A stretch of 64,000 nucleotides of DNA, taken from the NCBI RefSeq assembly GCF_002843355.2, contig NZ_PJAI02000003.1, forward strand, positions 124,001-188,000, given 5' to 3'. Positions 10,302 to 19,075 of the stretch are shown here, one piece after another. This DNA comes from Colwellia echini (lineage in GTDB: Bacteria > Pseudomonadota > Gammaproteobacteria > Enterobacterales > Alteromonadaceae). The translations under genes and the position numbers were made by a program. Every line of letters starts with the position of its first letter. Positions within the stretch are counted from its first letter, which is position 1. Below the pieces are notes generated by a model. The model was not told where the DNA came from. It was given only the letters and a program-made list of their open reading frames with translations, and did not search any database.

Positions 10302-11654
10302 CTAATTACTAAAAATGGCATCAATGAAATCATCACCATTAAATGGTCTTAAATCATCTATACCTTCACCAACACCTAAATAGCGAATAGGAATATTGTG
10401 TTTATCGGCGATAGCAAAAACAACACCACCTTTAGCCGTTCCATCTAACTTGGTAATAGTTAACCCCGTTAAACCCACAGCGTCATCAAACAATTTTGTT
10501 TGGCTTAACGCATTTTGACCAGTACCAGCGTCTAAGGTTAACATTACTTCGTGTGGTGCATTCACGTCTAGTTTTTTCATAACGCGTACCACTTTTTTCA
10601 GTTCTTCCATCAAGTGCGCTTTGTTTTGTAAACGCCCTGCCGTATCGGCAATGATAACATCAACTTTACGCGCTTTAGCGGCACTGATTGCATCAAAAAT
10701 AACTGAGGCGCTATCCGCCCCGGTATGCTGAGCAATAACAGGTATATTATTACGCTCCCCCCATACTTGTAATTGTTCAACCGCCGCTGCTCTAAAAGTA
10801 TCACCCGCAGCAAGCATTACTGATTTACCCTGTGCTTGAAATTGTTTAGCAAGTTTACCAATAGTGGTGGTTTTACCAACACCGTTTACCCCAACCATCA
10901 ACATGACAAATGGCCCTTCACCTTCAGGAATAACTAACGGCTGACTAACATTTTCAATAACTTTCTTTAATTCTATTTTTAATAAATCATACAAGGCCGA
11001 AGCATCTTTAAGCTGTTTACGGCTAGCACTTTGCGTTAAAGAATCGATAATTTTCATGGTGGTTTCAACACCAACATCAGCTAGCAATAAGTGTGTCTCT
11101 AACTCTTCAAATAAATCATCATCAATTTGTTTACCACGAAATAGATCAGCTAAACCGCCGCCTAAATTTTGTCGTGTTTTACTCAAGCCTTGTTTTAATC
11201 GAGCAAAAAATCCAAGTTTTTCTTCGGCTTCAACCTCAGTAACAGCCTCTTGGCTAATATCTTTTGCAGTATCAGCTAACTCAGGTTCAACATCATCGCA
11301 AACAGCATCATTTAATTCAGCTTCAGTTGAGGTTTGAGTTTGAGTTTGAGTAATGTCGACAGTAGCAGTTTCGATGATAACTTCAGTTATTGATTCAGTT
11401 ATTGGTTCCACAATTGATGCATCAATAACTTCTTCTATTATCTCAACCTTATTCGCTGGGGTCACTTCTTGCGTTGTAGTTGGCTCAACTTGCTGCTCAG
11501 TGGTTAACTCCACAGCGTTATCGTTAGTCTCTAATTCAGTTGCTGATTCTTGCTCAGTGACAGATACAGACTCGTTATTGTTCTCTTCAGTGCTTGATTG
11601 CTTCTCTTTTTGACCAAAGCCTAACCAAGACAACATACCTTTTTTCTTCGACAC
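10302..11654 (-). CDS. ftsY: Signal recognition particle receptor FtsY
   Basis: SRP receptor GTPase that delivers ribosome-nascent chain complexes to the translocon. The 450-residue protein has an acidic, Glu/Thr/Val-rich N-terminal A region (about residues 15-145) with a short TQ repeat, then the NG domain. G motifs are GVNGVGKTTTIGKLA, the DTFRAAAVEQL insert, DTAGR and TKLDGTAKGG. Long open frames antisense to the A region are a by-product of its repetitive codons. It is the first gene of the leftward ftsYEX operon and is divergent from rsmD across a 105-base gap, the conserved gammaproteobacterial arrangement. Confidence 0.97.
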   Translation of the reverse strand: MSKKKGMLSWLGFGQKEKQSSTEENNNESVSVTEQESATELETNDNAVELTTEQQVEPTTTQEVTPANKVEIIEEVIDASIVEPITESITEVIIETATVDITQTQTQTSTEAELNDAVCDDVEPELADTAKDISQEAVTEVEAEEKLGFFARLKQGLSKTRQNLGGGLADLFRGKQIDDDLFEELETHLLLADVGVETTMKIIDSLTQSASRKQLKDASALYDLLKIELKKVIENVSQPLVIPEGEGPFVMLMVGVNGVGKTTTIGKLAKQFQAQGKSVMLAAGDTFRAAAVEQLQVWGERNNIPVIAQHTGADSASVIFDAISAAKARKVDVIIADTAGRLQNKAHLMEELKKVVRVMKKLDVNAPHEVMLTLDAGTGQNALSQTKLFDDAVGLTGLTITKLDGTAKGGVVFAIADKHNIPIRYLGVGEGIDDLRPFNGDDFIDAIFSN

Positions 11655-11759
11655 TTTTGACTACCTAACTATATTTCAGCATGAATTGTTTGGTATCAGA
11701 GCCAAACAAGGATAAAATTGTCGTTATATTAGCACTTAAATAGCAAAATTGTCAGTGAT

Positions 11760-12395
11760 ATGAAGCACGCAAAGAAACAAGTCACCAAAAATAGTCTTTC
11801 TCGTTCCGGTCAAGGAACACCTGCCGGTAAAATTCGTATTATTTCAGGCAAATATCGCGGACGAAAATTACCGGTATTAATGGCAGAAGGCTTACGCCCA
11901 ACAACGGATAGAGTGAAGGAAACTGTTTTTAATTGGTTAATGCCCTATTTAAATGATGCAAATTGTTTAGATTGTTTTGCCGGCTCTGGCGGATTAGGTT
12001 TTGAAGCCTTATCTCGCGGCGCAGCTCAGGTTACCTTGGTTGAATTAAATAGAGCAGCAGCAAATCAATTATCCGCCAACAAAACGTTACTCAGTGCAGA
12101 TAATCTTAATGTGATACAAAGTGATGCGCTTTCATTCCTAAAAACTAAACAAAGCGAAACATCGTCAACAATAGATGCAAAACCGTATGATTTAGTTTTT
12201 CTTGATCCCCCATTTAGAAAACAATTAGTTGAGCAAACAGCACAGTTATTAAATCAAAATTGTTTAGCGGATCAAGCGCTTATTTATGTGGAAATGGAAT
12301 CTGAAAGCACACAGATTATTCCGGTAAACTGGCAATTATTAAAAGAGAAAGTTGCCGGTCAGGTTATATATCAGCTTTATCAGTACCAAGCTTAA
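11760..12395 (+). CDS. rsmD: 16S rRNA (guanine(966)-N2)-methyltransferase RsmD
   Basis: SAM-dependent methyltransferase that modifies G966 of 16S rRNA in the small subunit. At 211 residues it shows the family start GKIRIISGKYRGRKLPV, the substrate-region motif RPTTDRVKETVFNWL, the SAM loop DCFAGSGGLGFEALSRGA and the catalytic LDPPF motif. It is divergent from ftsY. The ATG at 11760 lacks a strong ribosome site but no better start is seen. Confidence 0.96.
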   Translation: MKHAKKQVTKNSLSRSGQGTPAGKIRIISGKYRGRKLPVLMAEGLRPTTDRVKETVFNWLMPYLNDANCLDCFAGSGGLGFEALSRGAAQVTLVELNRAAANQLSANKTLLSADNLNVIQSDALSFLKTKQSETSSTIDAKPYDLVFLDPPFRKQLVEQTAQLLNQNCLADQALIYVEMESESTQIIPVNWQLLKEKVAGQVIYQLYQYQA

Positions 12396-12462
12396 GTTCA
12401 TTCTTTTCAGTATAGATAATTTCGGCATAGATAAAATAAAGAACAAAAGTTCGAGGCATAAT

Positions 12463-13017
12463 ATGTTTGTAGAATATATTGATACGCCGTTAGGTTTATT
12501 CGAAATAATGGCTACCGACAAGGGTATTTGCCAGGCTATTTTTTGTGGTGACAAAGTCTGTGTTTCAGACGCTAACGGTCAACAGCATCAGGGCAACGCC
12601 ATTACCGCAGAATGTAAACAACAATTAATAGAGTATTTTTCCGGGCATAGACAAAACTTTACTGTGCCTTTAGATGCTAAAGGCACGCCATTTCAACAAT
12701 CCGTTTGGGATTGTTTAGTAAACATACCTTTTGGTGATGTGAAGTCTTATGGCGAAATAGCTAAACAGATCAATAATCCGAAAGGATCTCAAGCTGTTGG
12801 TGGCGCAAATAGTAGAAATCCAATTTCGCTAATCGTTCCTTGTCACCGCGTGATTGGCGGTAATGGTTCATTAACTGGTTATGCTGGAGGAATTGAACGT
12901 AAATTATGGTTGTTAAACCATGAAGGCTTTGCTGTTAACAGCAGCACCGCGGATATTGCCAAAGGTGTTAAAAATATTATTAAAACACGACAAGCTAAAA
13001 CGCAATTTTTACGATAG
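12463..13017 (+). CDS. ogt: Methylated-DNA--protein-cysteine methyltransferase
   Basis: Suicide repair protein that removes O6-alkyl groups from guanine. The active-site motif is IVPCHRVIGGNGSLTGYAGG, with the acceptor cysteine in PCHR. The open frame extends upstream to 12352, but the ATG at 12463 gives the usual Ogt start (MFVEYIDTPLGLFEI) and has GAGG eight bases before it, so the protein is 184 aa. An N-terminal ribonuclease-like domain (about 1-85) and the C-terminal DNA-binding domain are both present; no AraC-type Ada domain exists. It follows rsmD and is convergent with the YjaG-family gene. Confidence 0.93.
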   Translation: MFVEYIDTPLGLFEIMATDKGICQAIFCGDKVCVSDANGQQHQGNAITAECKQQLIEYFSGHRQNFTVPLDAKGTPFQQSVWDCLVNIPFGDVKSYGEIAKQINNPKGSQAVGGANSRNPISLIVPCHRVIGGNGSLTGYAGGIERKLWLLNHEGFAVNSSTADIAKGVKNIIKTRQAKTQFLR

Positions 13018-13023
13018 GAATGC

Positions 13024-13066
13024 GTTATAAATACGACTAAAAAATAGCTATAGTGGTATTTATAAC
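13024..13066. terminator. Inverted repeat between convergent ogt and yjaG-like genes
   Basis: Perfect 11-base arms (GTTATAAATAC / GTATTTATAAC) with a 21-base loop sit in the 59-base gap between two convergent genes. It is AT-rich and has no clean T run, so a terminator role is plausible but weakly supported. Confidence 0.4.
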
Positions 13067-13076
13067 TCAATAAAGA

Positions 13077-13724
13077 TTACCCTATTTCGATACCCAAGCT
13101 AGAAAGCCCTTCAGATAAACTCATATTTTTTGCCAGAGAACAGCTTTTTTTATCTTCAGCGGCAAATTTCAAGAAATCAAATAATTCATTTTGCGTATCT
13201 TTTTCCCACTGTATTAACGGATGCTCATTCATTTGCGCTTCACTAATAATAATTTCTTCCGTGTCATCAACCGCTTTCGCTTCATAAAGCTCATCAAGTA
13301 ACAGTAACTCAACATAATAACTAACACTGTTAAATGACAGACGGCTAATACTTTTTATATCGTCAATATCGATATCTGCAGGTTTACTTTTCTTCGGCGC
13401 TTTACTTTGCATTAATTGCCATAAAGCCGTTAACGCCATACATGCATCAAGCGCTGGAAATACACCAAATGAATCAAACGCTTCTGGATCAGGAGTTTGT
13501 GGCTCAAGCTTAAGTAATTGCGCATCTATATTAATTTTTACCGTATTACGATTAGCAAGCCACTGCCAAATAATATCGAGTTGATTACGAAGCACTTTAG
13601 CATCACCAAAGTCAGACGCTTCACTAAACATTTGATAATTAGGTAACATACGCTCAAGTAGCGCGGCGGAAAAAGCAATTTGCTGCCAATGACTTAACTT
13701 GGCAAAAGGAAGATGTAAAGACAC
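13077..13724 (-). CDS. YjaG family protein (DUF416)
   Basis: A 215-residue cytosolic protein of the DUF416/YjaG family, of unknown function. Family wording is seen in the N-terminal part (LSHWQQIAFSAALLERMLPNYQMF), in DIIWQWL, and in the central DSFGVFPALDACMALTALWQLM. It is predicted all-helical and acidic. It is transcribed toward ogt and has no evident operon partner. Confidence 0.85.
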   Translation of the reverse strand: MSLHLPFAKLSHWQQIAFSAALLERMLPNYQMFSEASDFGDAKVLRNQLDIIWQWLANRNTVKINIDAQLLKLEPQTPDPEAFDSFGVFPALDACMALTALWQLMQSKAPKKSKPADIDIDDIKSISRLSFNSVSYYVELLLLDELYEAKAVDDTEEIIISEAQMNEHPLIQWEKDTQNELFDFLKFAAEDKKSCSLAKNMSLSEGLSSLGIEIG

Positions 13725-13817
13725 TTAGGTATATACTCGGTTGCAATAATTGATGTGATTATAACCAAGCTTATTCAAAACATGAATAAGCTTGGTTTAT
13801 CGTAATGGATAACTATT

Positions 13818-13886
13818 TAACCTGAAAACTCAATAAGAATTATTACACAACAACGCTATTTTATTCATTATCCAGAGTTCAGGTTA
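13818..13886 (-). mobile_element. MITE-like element, copy A (internally deleted, 69 bp)
   Basis: Bounded by terminal inverted repeats TAACCTGAA...TTCAGGTTA. Its reverse complement matches both ends of copy B at 18790-18988: the first 24 bases are identical and the last 45 nearly so (shared AAAATAGC, TTGTTGTGTAAT and TTCAGGTTA), while about 130 central bases are missing. It therefore looks like a deletion derivative in the opposite orientation. Its right end supplies the TAA stop of the adjacent coiled-coil gene. No transposase is encoded. Confidence 0.75.
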
Positions 13887-15287
13887 GTTAGCTAGTTGTT
13901 TTTGAGCATATTCAAACTTCAAACGATATTCGGTTAGCTTATGCTCTAACTCATTTAGTTGCGCGGTAAATTCAGTTTTTTGTTCAGCTGTTGCACTGAT
14001 TAACTGATGATTTTCATCACGTAAGAATTTAATGGTATCTCGTACCTTATTATTCTCAATTTCTTGTTTATCGCGATTACTATTAAAGCGTTGCAAGATA
14101 CTTTCTTGGCCGTCTTGAGCTACTTTTAATTGCTCATTAAGTACCATAACTTCTTGCTGATAAAGTTGAACGTCTTTCTGCTCAGCTTCAAGCTTTTTAG
14201 TTAACTCTATATTCTTTTTCTCTAACTCAATAATATTTTGTTGAGCTGAAGATTGTAATATTTTTGCTTCTTCAGTGGCTTTATTAATAGCTTTTATTTC
14301 TTCAAGCTGCTGCTGTTTTAGTTTTTCCTCGCCCTCTTTAAGCGCTTTAATTTGATCAAGTAATGGCTGCTTATCAAGATTCGCTTGCTCAGTAATTTTA
14401 ACTATTTGAGCTTGGTAATCTTTATCACGCTGTTCAGCTTGTTTGTTTTTGTCTTGTTCAGTATCAATAGCTTTTTGTTGGGCAGATAATTGTTGCTGTA
14501 ATTCAGCTTTACCGTTTTGTTCTTGCTGAACTTGCTCTGCCAGTTGCGCTATTTTTTGCTCCAATTCTTTAACTTTTACAGCAGCGTTTTTTTCTGCTTC
14601 AGCTTTAATACTGGTTCTTTCAGTGTCAAACTGTTTAATTTTTTCATTCAACACATCAATCTGTTGCTTCGCTGAAGCTTCAGCTTGTGCTTTAATTGCA
14701 GCGATTGTTTCATTTTTTTGTTTTTCATTTAACTCAGTACTTTGTTTAACATTCGCAAGTTGCTTAGCCAAACTTTGCTCTTGCTCTGTTAACACCATAA
14801 TGCGGCCTTTTAAACCGTCAATTTCATGAGTTTTATCATTTAACTCTTGCTCAGCCTCGAGTAATTTTTCTTCTAAATTATTATCACTGCTTTGCTTTTC
14901 ATTTTGTTGTTTACTGTTTTGCTTTAAATTGTTGATTTCTTTTTGTAAACCCTCAATAGTTTCAGTGTAATTGATGGTTTGTTGAGTTAATTCAACTTGA
15001 AAATCTTGCTTAGCCGTCGCTACGTCAGCAGTTTTTTCTGCCAATGTTTGCTTAAGAAGATCTATTTCTTTGCTTTGTAATTGCTGCTGTTCAGTAAAGC
15101 TTTTTTGCAATAACTGCTCTTTAGCAGATAAATCTTTGCTTTGTTGTACGGTATTTTTACTTAGCTCTGCTTTCACAGCCGTTGTTATCAAATGTGTTAA
15201 TTTTTCTTCTACTTGGATATAAACATCACTTGCTAAACTTTGTATTTGCTCTTCTACATCCTTGGAAAGCTTATTATTATCGACCAT
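13884..15287 (-). CDS. Long coiled-coil protein of unknown function
   Basis: A 467-residue, Gln/Glu/Lys/Ala-rich protein with almost no Pro or Gly after residue 20 and heptad-like hydrophobic spacing from about residue 50 to the end, so a long continuous coiled coil is predicted. No signal peptide, membrane segment or catalytic motif is seen. The first 45 residues (DVEEQIQSLASDVYIQVEEKLTHLITTAVKAEL) look like a distinct helical oligomerisation head. Similarity to SMC or TolA-like proteins would be expected from composition alone and should not be taken as homology. The stop codon lies in the end of MITE-like copy A, so the C-terminus may have been reset by the insertion. Confidence 0.8.
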   Translation of the reverse strand: MVDNNKLSKDVEEQIQSLASDVYIQVEEKLTHLITTAVKAELSKNTVQQSKDLSAKEQLLQKSFTEQQQLQSKEIDLLKQTLAEKTADVATAKQDFQVELTQQTINYTETIEGLQKEINNLKQNSKQQNEKQSSDNNLEEKLLEAEQELNDKTHEIDGLKGRIMVLTEQEQSLAKQLANVKQSTELNEKQKNETIAAIKAQAEASAKQQIDVLNEKIKQFDTERTSIKAEAEKNAAVKVKELEQKIAQLAEQVQQEQNGKAELQQQLSAQQKAIDTEQDKNKQAEQRDKDYQAQIVKITEQANLDKQPLLDQIKALKEGEEKLKQQQLEEIKAINKATEEAKILQSSAQQNIIELEKKNIELTKKLEAEQKDVQLYQQEVMVLNEQLKVAQDGQESILQRFNSNRDKQEIENNKVRDTIKFLRDENHQLISATAEQKTEFTAQLNELEHKLTEYRLKFEYAQKQLAN

Positions 15288-15382
15288 ATTATTCTCACTA
15301 CTAATAAATCACTACTGCCTTTAAATTACCACAGGCGGTTCAACACAGGTATATTAAAATAACTTTATTTTAAATAAAGCAC

Positions 15383-15407
15383 AAAAAAGGGGCAAAAGCC
15401 CCTTTTA
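15383..15407 (-). terminator. Rho-independent terminator downstream of the sapC-family gene
   Basis: Perfect 9-base arms (AAAAGGGGC / GCCCCTTTT) with an AAAA loop, flanked by T run on the minus strand. Between it and the gene's stop lies a 14-base palindrome (TTAATCGCGATTAA, 15427-15440) of unknown role. Confidence 0.92.
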
Positions 15408-15451
15408 TTTACATTTTTTTAACGCTTTAATCGCGATTAATAAAGTTTAAC

Positions 15452-16234
15452 TTAACTCGCTGTAGCTTCTGCTTCAGTTTTTTCTTCTTGCTTTAACGGA
15501 ACAACTTGAATACCGGCAATTTTTCTTTCGCCTGTATCATTACGAAGTTGAACTAAACGATTAATTTGTGCAAGAGAACTTAACATTGAATAAATTGGCA
15601 CGAAAATTCCGCGCTTGTGAAAATCTAATACTTTATCATCTGATAATGCTTTTAGTTTCTCTTCGTTAATAGTGAATATACCAGTAAGTTTTTTCTTTTC
15701 GCCAGAAGCAAAATTAATATTCAACTCAAGCTCTTGTAATAAGTCATTATCAACAATTTCTTTAATAAAGTTTTCTGTTCTTTTTTCGTTTTCGTATAAA
15801 CGACCAAGTGACTTTTGTACATTGGTTAATAATTCAGTTTCTTTACCTTCTGCATCATACAAAGGTAAATCTTTATCTTCACCAACAAACTCACTATCTA
15901 AATCAATAAAAGAAGTTAAAGTGTTTTCTTGATCAGGATCTAAACCTAATGAAAATGGAGACATACCTGCAGACTGCGGTAATGTTAAACCAAGCCATTC
16001 ATCTTTTTTAAAGAATAAATTTTCGCCAGCTTCCAAACCTAGCATAGCAACACTTTGATGACGTGGAGAGTCAGGACCTTTAACGAATACAATTGGGAAA
16101 CTTGAAGAGCTTTGTGCATATTCACCAGCGGTAACTGACACTATGTGCTGTTTAGCAATATGTCCAAGGTTACGCTTGCTTGCAAGTTTAAGGTTTTGAA
16201 GTTGTTCTTTTCTAACAGGTACGAAGTTAGCCAT
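15452..16234 (-). CDS. SapC family protein
   Basis: Member of the SapC family (named after a Campylobacter S-layer-associated protein), of unclear role in gammaproteobacteria. Visible family features are the start FVPVRKEQLQNLKLASKRNLGHIAKQ split by a conserved HIVSVTAGEYA, FPIVFVKGPDSPRHQSVAMLGL, NLFFKKDEWLGLTLPQ, and a C-terminal HKRGIFVPIYSMLSSLAQINRL. The frame extends seven codons upstream, but the ATG at 16234 has an AAGAGA ribosome site and gives the usual MANFVPV start (260 aa). No signal peptide is present. It is monocistronic, ended by a strong terminator. Confidence 0.85.
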   Translation of the reverse strand: MANFVPVRKEQLQNLKLASKRNLGHIAKQHIVSVTAGEYAQSSSSFPIVFVKGPDSPRHQSVAMLGLEAGENLFFKKDEWLGLTLPQSAGMSPFSLGLDPDQENTLTSFIDLDSEFVGEDKDLPLYDAEGKETELLTNVQKSLGRLYENEKRTENFIKEIVDNDLLQELELNINFASGEKKKLTGIFTINEEKLKALSDDKVLDFHKRGIFVPIYSMLSSLAQINRLVQLRNDTGERKIAGIQVVPLKQEEKTEAEATAS

Positions 16235-16403
16235 AATTATTTCTCTTATCAATGCCTCTATTGGGCATACTTAATTAATGTTGTAATTTATTTACGATGA
16301 AATTACTGCGTTGTTATAAGTTATGGAGACACAATAATCACTTTCAATGCTAAACTAAATAATATTTTTGTAATTAGCTAAAATTAATTGATGGCAGTAT
16401 GCG

Positions 16404-16712
16404 ATGAAAAACAAATTAATTACCTTTTTAACGCTATTATTTTTAACCTTAATCATGGCAACAACCGCGTTAGCTATGCCTAAAACGAATATTCGCCATC
16501 AAAAAAATACCGCGGGCTTTGCTGAAGTTCAAGTACAAAATGAAACAGCAGAAAATTTAATATGTCATGTAGAACTTGATGGTCATAAATTCCGTTTTAA
16601 GCTAAAACCTTACGGATTATCAAAATGGTATACCAGTACAGATACCCGATTTAACCACACTCACTTTAGTATTTGGTGTGATTATTTACAGTTACATCCC
16701 CAATATCAGTAA
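16404..16712 (+). CDS. Small secreted hypothetical protein
   Basis: A 102-residue product with a clear signal peptide (hydrophobic about residues 5-22, cleavage after ALA). The mature part of about 78 residues is beta-rich and carries two cysteines (C-HVELDGHKF and IWC-DYLQ) that could form a disulfide. No family was recognised. It stands alone between the divergent sapC-family gene and the LRR-kinase gene. Confidence 0.65.
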   Translation: MKNKLITFLTLLFLTLIMATTALAMPKTNIRHQKNTAGFAEVQVQNETAENLICHVELDGHKFRFKLKPYGLSKWYTSTDTRFNHTHFSIWCDYLQLHPQYQ

Positions 16713-16762
16713 CATTAACAGTATTAATTTTAATTCGAGCTTTATTTTGAAAGAATACTATT

Positions 16763-16780
16763 TAACCTGAATTCGGGATA
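16763..16780 (+). repeat. Solo end of the MITE-like element (fragment C)
   Basis: The sequence TAACCTGAATTCGGGATA resembles the left end of copies A and B (TAACCTGAACTCTGGATAA), and its left flank ACTATT is shared with copy A. No matching right end was found downstream, so it is either a decayed fragment or coincidence. Confidence 0.45.
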
Positions 16781-16858
16781 TTTAATCTATCAAGATTTAA
16801 ATAGCATTTTATTGTAAACTAGCGCCGTTTTTTAAATTATCACTACGGACGTTTCATT

Positions 16859-18124
16859 TTGCATTCTCTTTCACAACTTCGCTCTGGTGAACTCGCTGGC
16901 ATTCGTCAATTAAAATTAGCTGAACAGCTAACGTCATTCCCTTTAGAAATTTTAAGTCTCTCAAGCAGTTTAGAAATTCTCGACTTATCGAATAACAATC
17001 TTTCTGAGTTACCCGATGAATTAGTGCAATTGACCAAGTTAAAAGTTATTTTCGTTTCACAGAATAAATTTGACCACTTACCTAAAGTCTTAGGAAAACT
17101 CCCTAATTTAGAAATGATTGGTTTTAAATCAAACCAAATAAAAACTGTAGCTGAAGAGTCGCTACCTGCTCAATTACGTTGGTTAATATTAACCGACAAC
17201 ATTATCGAAACATTACCCAACAGCCTAGGTGATCGCCCGAGGTTACAAAAACTAGCCCTTGCTGGAAACCAATTAACTGAGCTACCACAAACCTTAGCGC
17301 AAGCACATAATCTAGAATTAGTGCGGATTTCTGCCAACAGATTAACTGAATGTCCTGAACAATTATTAAATCTACCAAAATTGGCATGGTTTGCTTTTGC
17401 CGGGAACCCATTTAGTACTATTGATAATAAAACTGCAAATAGAGCATTAAACAGTGTGCCTGAAGTATCTTCCGCCTGTTACACCTTAGAAAATGTATTA
17501 GGTCAAGGTGCATCAGGGATTATTTCAAAGGCTCATTGGAATACACCACAATCGCAATTTCCAAGTGATATTGCCGTTAAAGTATTTAAAGGTGAAGTTA
17601 CTAGCGATGGTTATCCACAGGATGAATTGCAAGCATGTTTACAAGTGGGTTTTCATGCCAATTTAGTGCAATCGATAGCGCAAGTTAATGAGACTGATAC
17701 CTTAGCCTTAATTATGAATTTAATACCACCGCACTACAAAAACCTCGGTTTACCGCCTTGCTTTAAAAGCTGTACTCGAGATACTTTTCCTGAAGGTTTT
17801 AGCCTGCCAATAGTGCTTATAAATAAAATAGTTGAGCAAATGGAAAATGTGTTCACTCATTTGCATAATAACTACGTTTGTCATGGTGATTTATATGCTC
17901 ATAACACTTTATTTGATCCAGAAAATGGCGATATTATATTTGGTGATTTTGGCGCTGCCACTAGCTACCAAATGCTAACGACGACTCAGCAGCAACATAT
18001 TAAAAAAATAGAACACCGCGCGCTGAATCATTTTATTGATGATTTATTAAATATTTGCGCTGAAGAAGATAAAAATCACACGTTATTTCAACAACTAGAG
18101 CAACGCCTAGAACCTAATACCTAG
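16859..18124 (+). CDS. Leucine-rich-repeat protein fused to a protein kinase-like domain
   Basis: A 421-residue fusion. Residues 1-200 hold about seven leucine-rich repeats (LEILDLSNNNLSELPDEL and similar). Residues 208-421 form a eukaryotic-type kinase domain: Gly loop GQGASG, VAIK-type lysine in IAVKVFK, catalytic loop HGDLYAHNTL (HGD in place of HRD, Asp and Asn kept) and DFG in FGDFGAA. It is therefore probably an active Ser/Thr kinase, with the repeats as substrate or partner binding module. The start is a TTG at 16859; it gives the family start MHSLSQLRSGELAG, and no ATG fits. The last residues and the TAG stop are encoded by the palindromic CTAGGT repeat. The substrate is unknown. Confidence 0.85.
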   Translation: MHSLSQLRSGELAGIRQLKLAEQLTSFPLEILSLSSSLEILDLSNNNLSELPDELVQLTKLKVIFVSQNKFDHLPKVLGKLPNLEMIGFKSNQIKTVAEESLPAQLRWLILTDNIIETLPNSLGDRPRLQKLALAGNQLTELPQTLAQAHNLELVRISANRLTECPEQLLNLPKLAWFAFAGNPFSTIDNKTANRALNSVPEVSSACYTLENVLGQGASGIISKAHWNTPQSQFPSDIAVKVFKGEVTSDGYPQDELQACLQVGFHANLVQSIAQVNETDTLALIMNLIPPHYKNLGLPPCFKSCTRDTFPEGFSLPIVLINKIVEQMENVFTHLHNNYVCHGDLYAHNTLFDPENGDIIFGDFGAATSYQMLTTTQQQHIKKIEHRALNHFIDDLLNICAEEDKNHTLFQQLEQRLEPNT

Positions 18125-18160
18125 GTACTAGGTATTAGGTTCTAGGTATTAGGTATTAGG
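18106..18160 (+). repeat. CTAGGT palindromic repeat, locus 1
   Basis: A perfect 19-base inverted repeat (18106-18124 against 18128-18146) with a 3-base GTA spacer, built from CTAGGTATTAGGTT units, followed by two further TATTAGG units. It overlaps the 3' end of the LRR-kinase gene and supplies its stop codon. A related array lies at 35194-35246. It could fold as a stable hairpin but has no T run. Confidence 0.85.
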
Positions 18161-18186
18161 ATTATATTTACCATCAAGGATTTTAC

Positions 18187-18792
18187 ATGCGTTTAAAAGG
18201 AAAGTTAGTTAGCTGGAATGCCGATAAAGCCTTTGGTTTTATCGCCCCAAATGGCGGTGGTGCACAGGTCTTTATTCATAAAAGCGCGTTTTCAAATAGA
18301 AAACGAGCACCTCAATTAAATGATGTAATAACCTTTTCCGTCATCAAAGATAATCAAAATAGATACTGTGCCAATCAAGCAACATTTTCAGGTGAAAAAC
18401 TACAAAAGAAACAAGCTAAAAAAGTGAATCGTTTTTCAGTTATTCTATCTACATTATTTATTACGTTATTAATTATTGCCTACTTACTAGATAATTTACC
18501 CCAAAAGTTATTATTACTTTATTTAGCAGCCAGTATTATTACTTTTGTGATATACGCATCGGATAAATCTAAAGCACAGCGTGGCGCATGGCGCACACCT
18601 GAAAGCACCTTACACTTATTCGCTTTAATTGGCGGTTGGCCAGGTGCAGCCTTTGCACAGCAACTTTTAAGGCATAAATCTAAAAAAGCTGAATTTAGAA
18701 ACATATTCTGGCTAACGGTAATCGCTAATATTGCAGCCTTAGCTTGGTTAATGTCTACGCATGGCAAAGAAGGGTTAAGTTTATTTAGTTAA
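18187..18792 (+). CDS. Cold-shock domain protein fused to a DUF1294 membrane domain
   Basis: A 201-residue protein. Residues 1-65 are a cold-shock OB fold (GKLVSWNADKAFGFIAPNGGGAQVFIHKSAF, with the RNP1-like KAFGFI and RNP2-like VFIHKS). Residues 80-200 contain four hydrophobic segments with the DUF1294 motif DKSKAQRGAWRTPESTLHLFALIGGWPGA. It should bind nucleic acid at the membrane face; the function is unknown. The TAA stop is the first three bases of the MITE-like copy B. Confidence 0.9.
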   Translation: MRLKGKLVSWNADKAFGFIAPNGGGAQVFIHKSAFSNRKRAPQLNDVITFSVIKDNQNRYCANQATFSGEKLQKKQAKKVNRFSVILSTLFITLLIIAYLLDNLPQKLLLLYLAASIITFVIYASDKSKAQRGAWRTPESTLHLFALIGGWPGAAFAQQLLRHKSKKAEFRNIFWLTVIANIAALAWLMSTHGKEGLSLFS

Positions 18793-18988
18793 CCTGAACT
18801 CTGGATAATGAATTTTATAAGTAAATGAAAAATTAATTCATAAACTTATTTTTCACACAATGATGATAGTTTGTTCGTTATCAAGGCACTCTTATGTACT
18901 CAATAGCGAGCTATTGATAGTAAAAGTAACGCTGAAAACGAGTAAAATAGCTTTGTTGTGTAATATTGCTTATCCAGTGTTCAGGTTA
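18790..18988 (+). mobile_element. MITE-like element, copy B (199 bp)
   Basis: Terminal inverted repeats of 19 bases with one mismatch (TAACCTGAACTCTGGATAA and the complement of TTATCCAGTGTTCAGGTTA). It encodes no transposase and contains an internal perfect 8-base hairpin at 18900-18917. The flanks share AGTT if the repeats are trimmed by one base, a possible target duplication. Copy A at 13818 is an inverted, shortened relative. A further eight bases past the right end (GTTAGCTA) are shared with copy A, so the true boundary may lie slightly outside. Confidence 0.8.
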
Positions 18989-19004
18989 GTTAGCTAGAAC
19001 GAAA

Positions 19005-19032
19005 AAAGTCGCTTATAAAAATAAGCGACTTT
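19005..19032. terminator. Bidirectional hairpin terminator
   Basis: Perfect 11-base arms (AAAGTCGCTTA / TAAGCGACTTT) with a 6-base loop, flanked by A and T tracts. It lies 44 bases past the stop of the leftward oxidoreductase gene and after MITE-like copy B, so it can end transcription from both sides. Confidence 0.9.
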
Positions 19033-19075
19033 CGTTTTAATCCAACATACCTGAGCTCAAATTTGTTCGGATAAA

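Noticed and set aside
11056-11613. Long plus-strand open frames opposite ftsY
   Set aside because: They are antisense to the repetitive acidic A region of FtsY and have Ser/Val-rich low-complexity translations; no ribosome site.
18106-18160. CRISPR array
   Set aside because: The units are short, adjacent and palindromic without spacers, and no cas gene is near. No CRISPR array was seen anywhere in the window.
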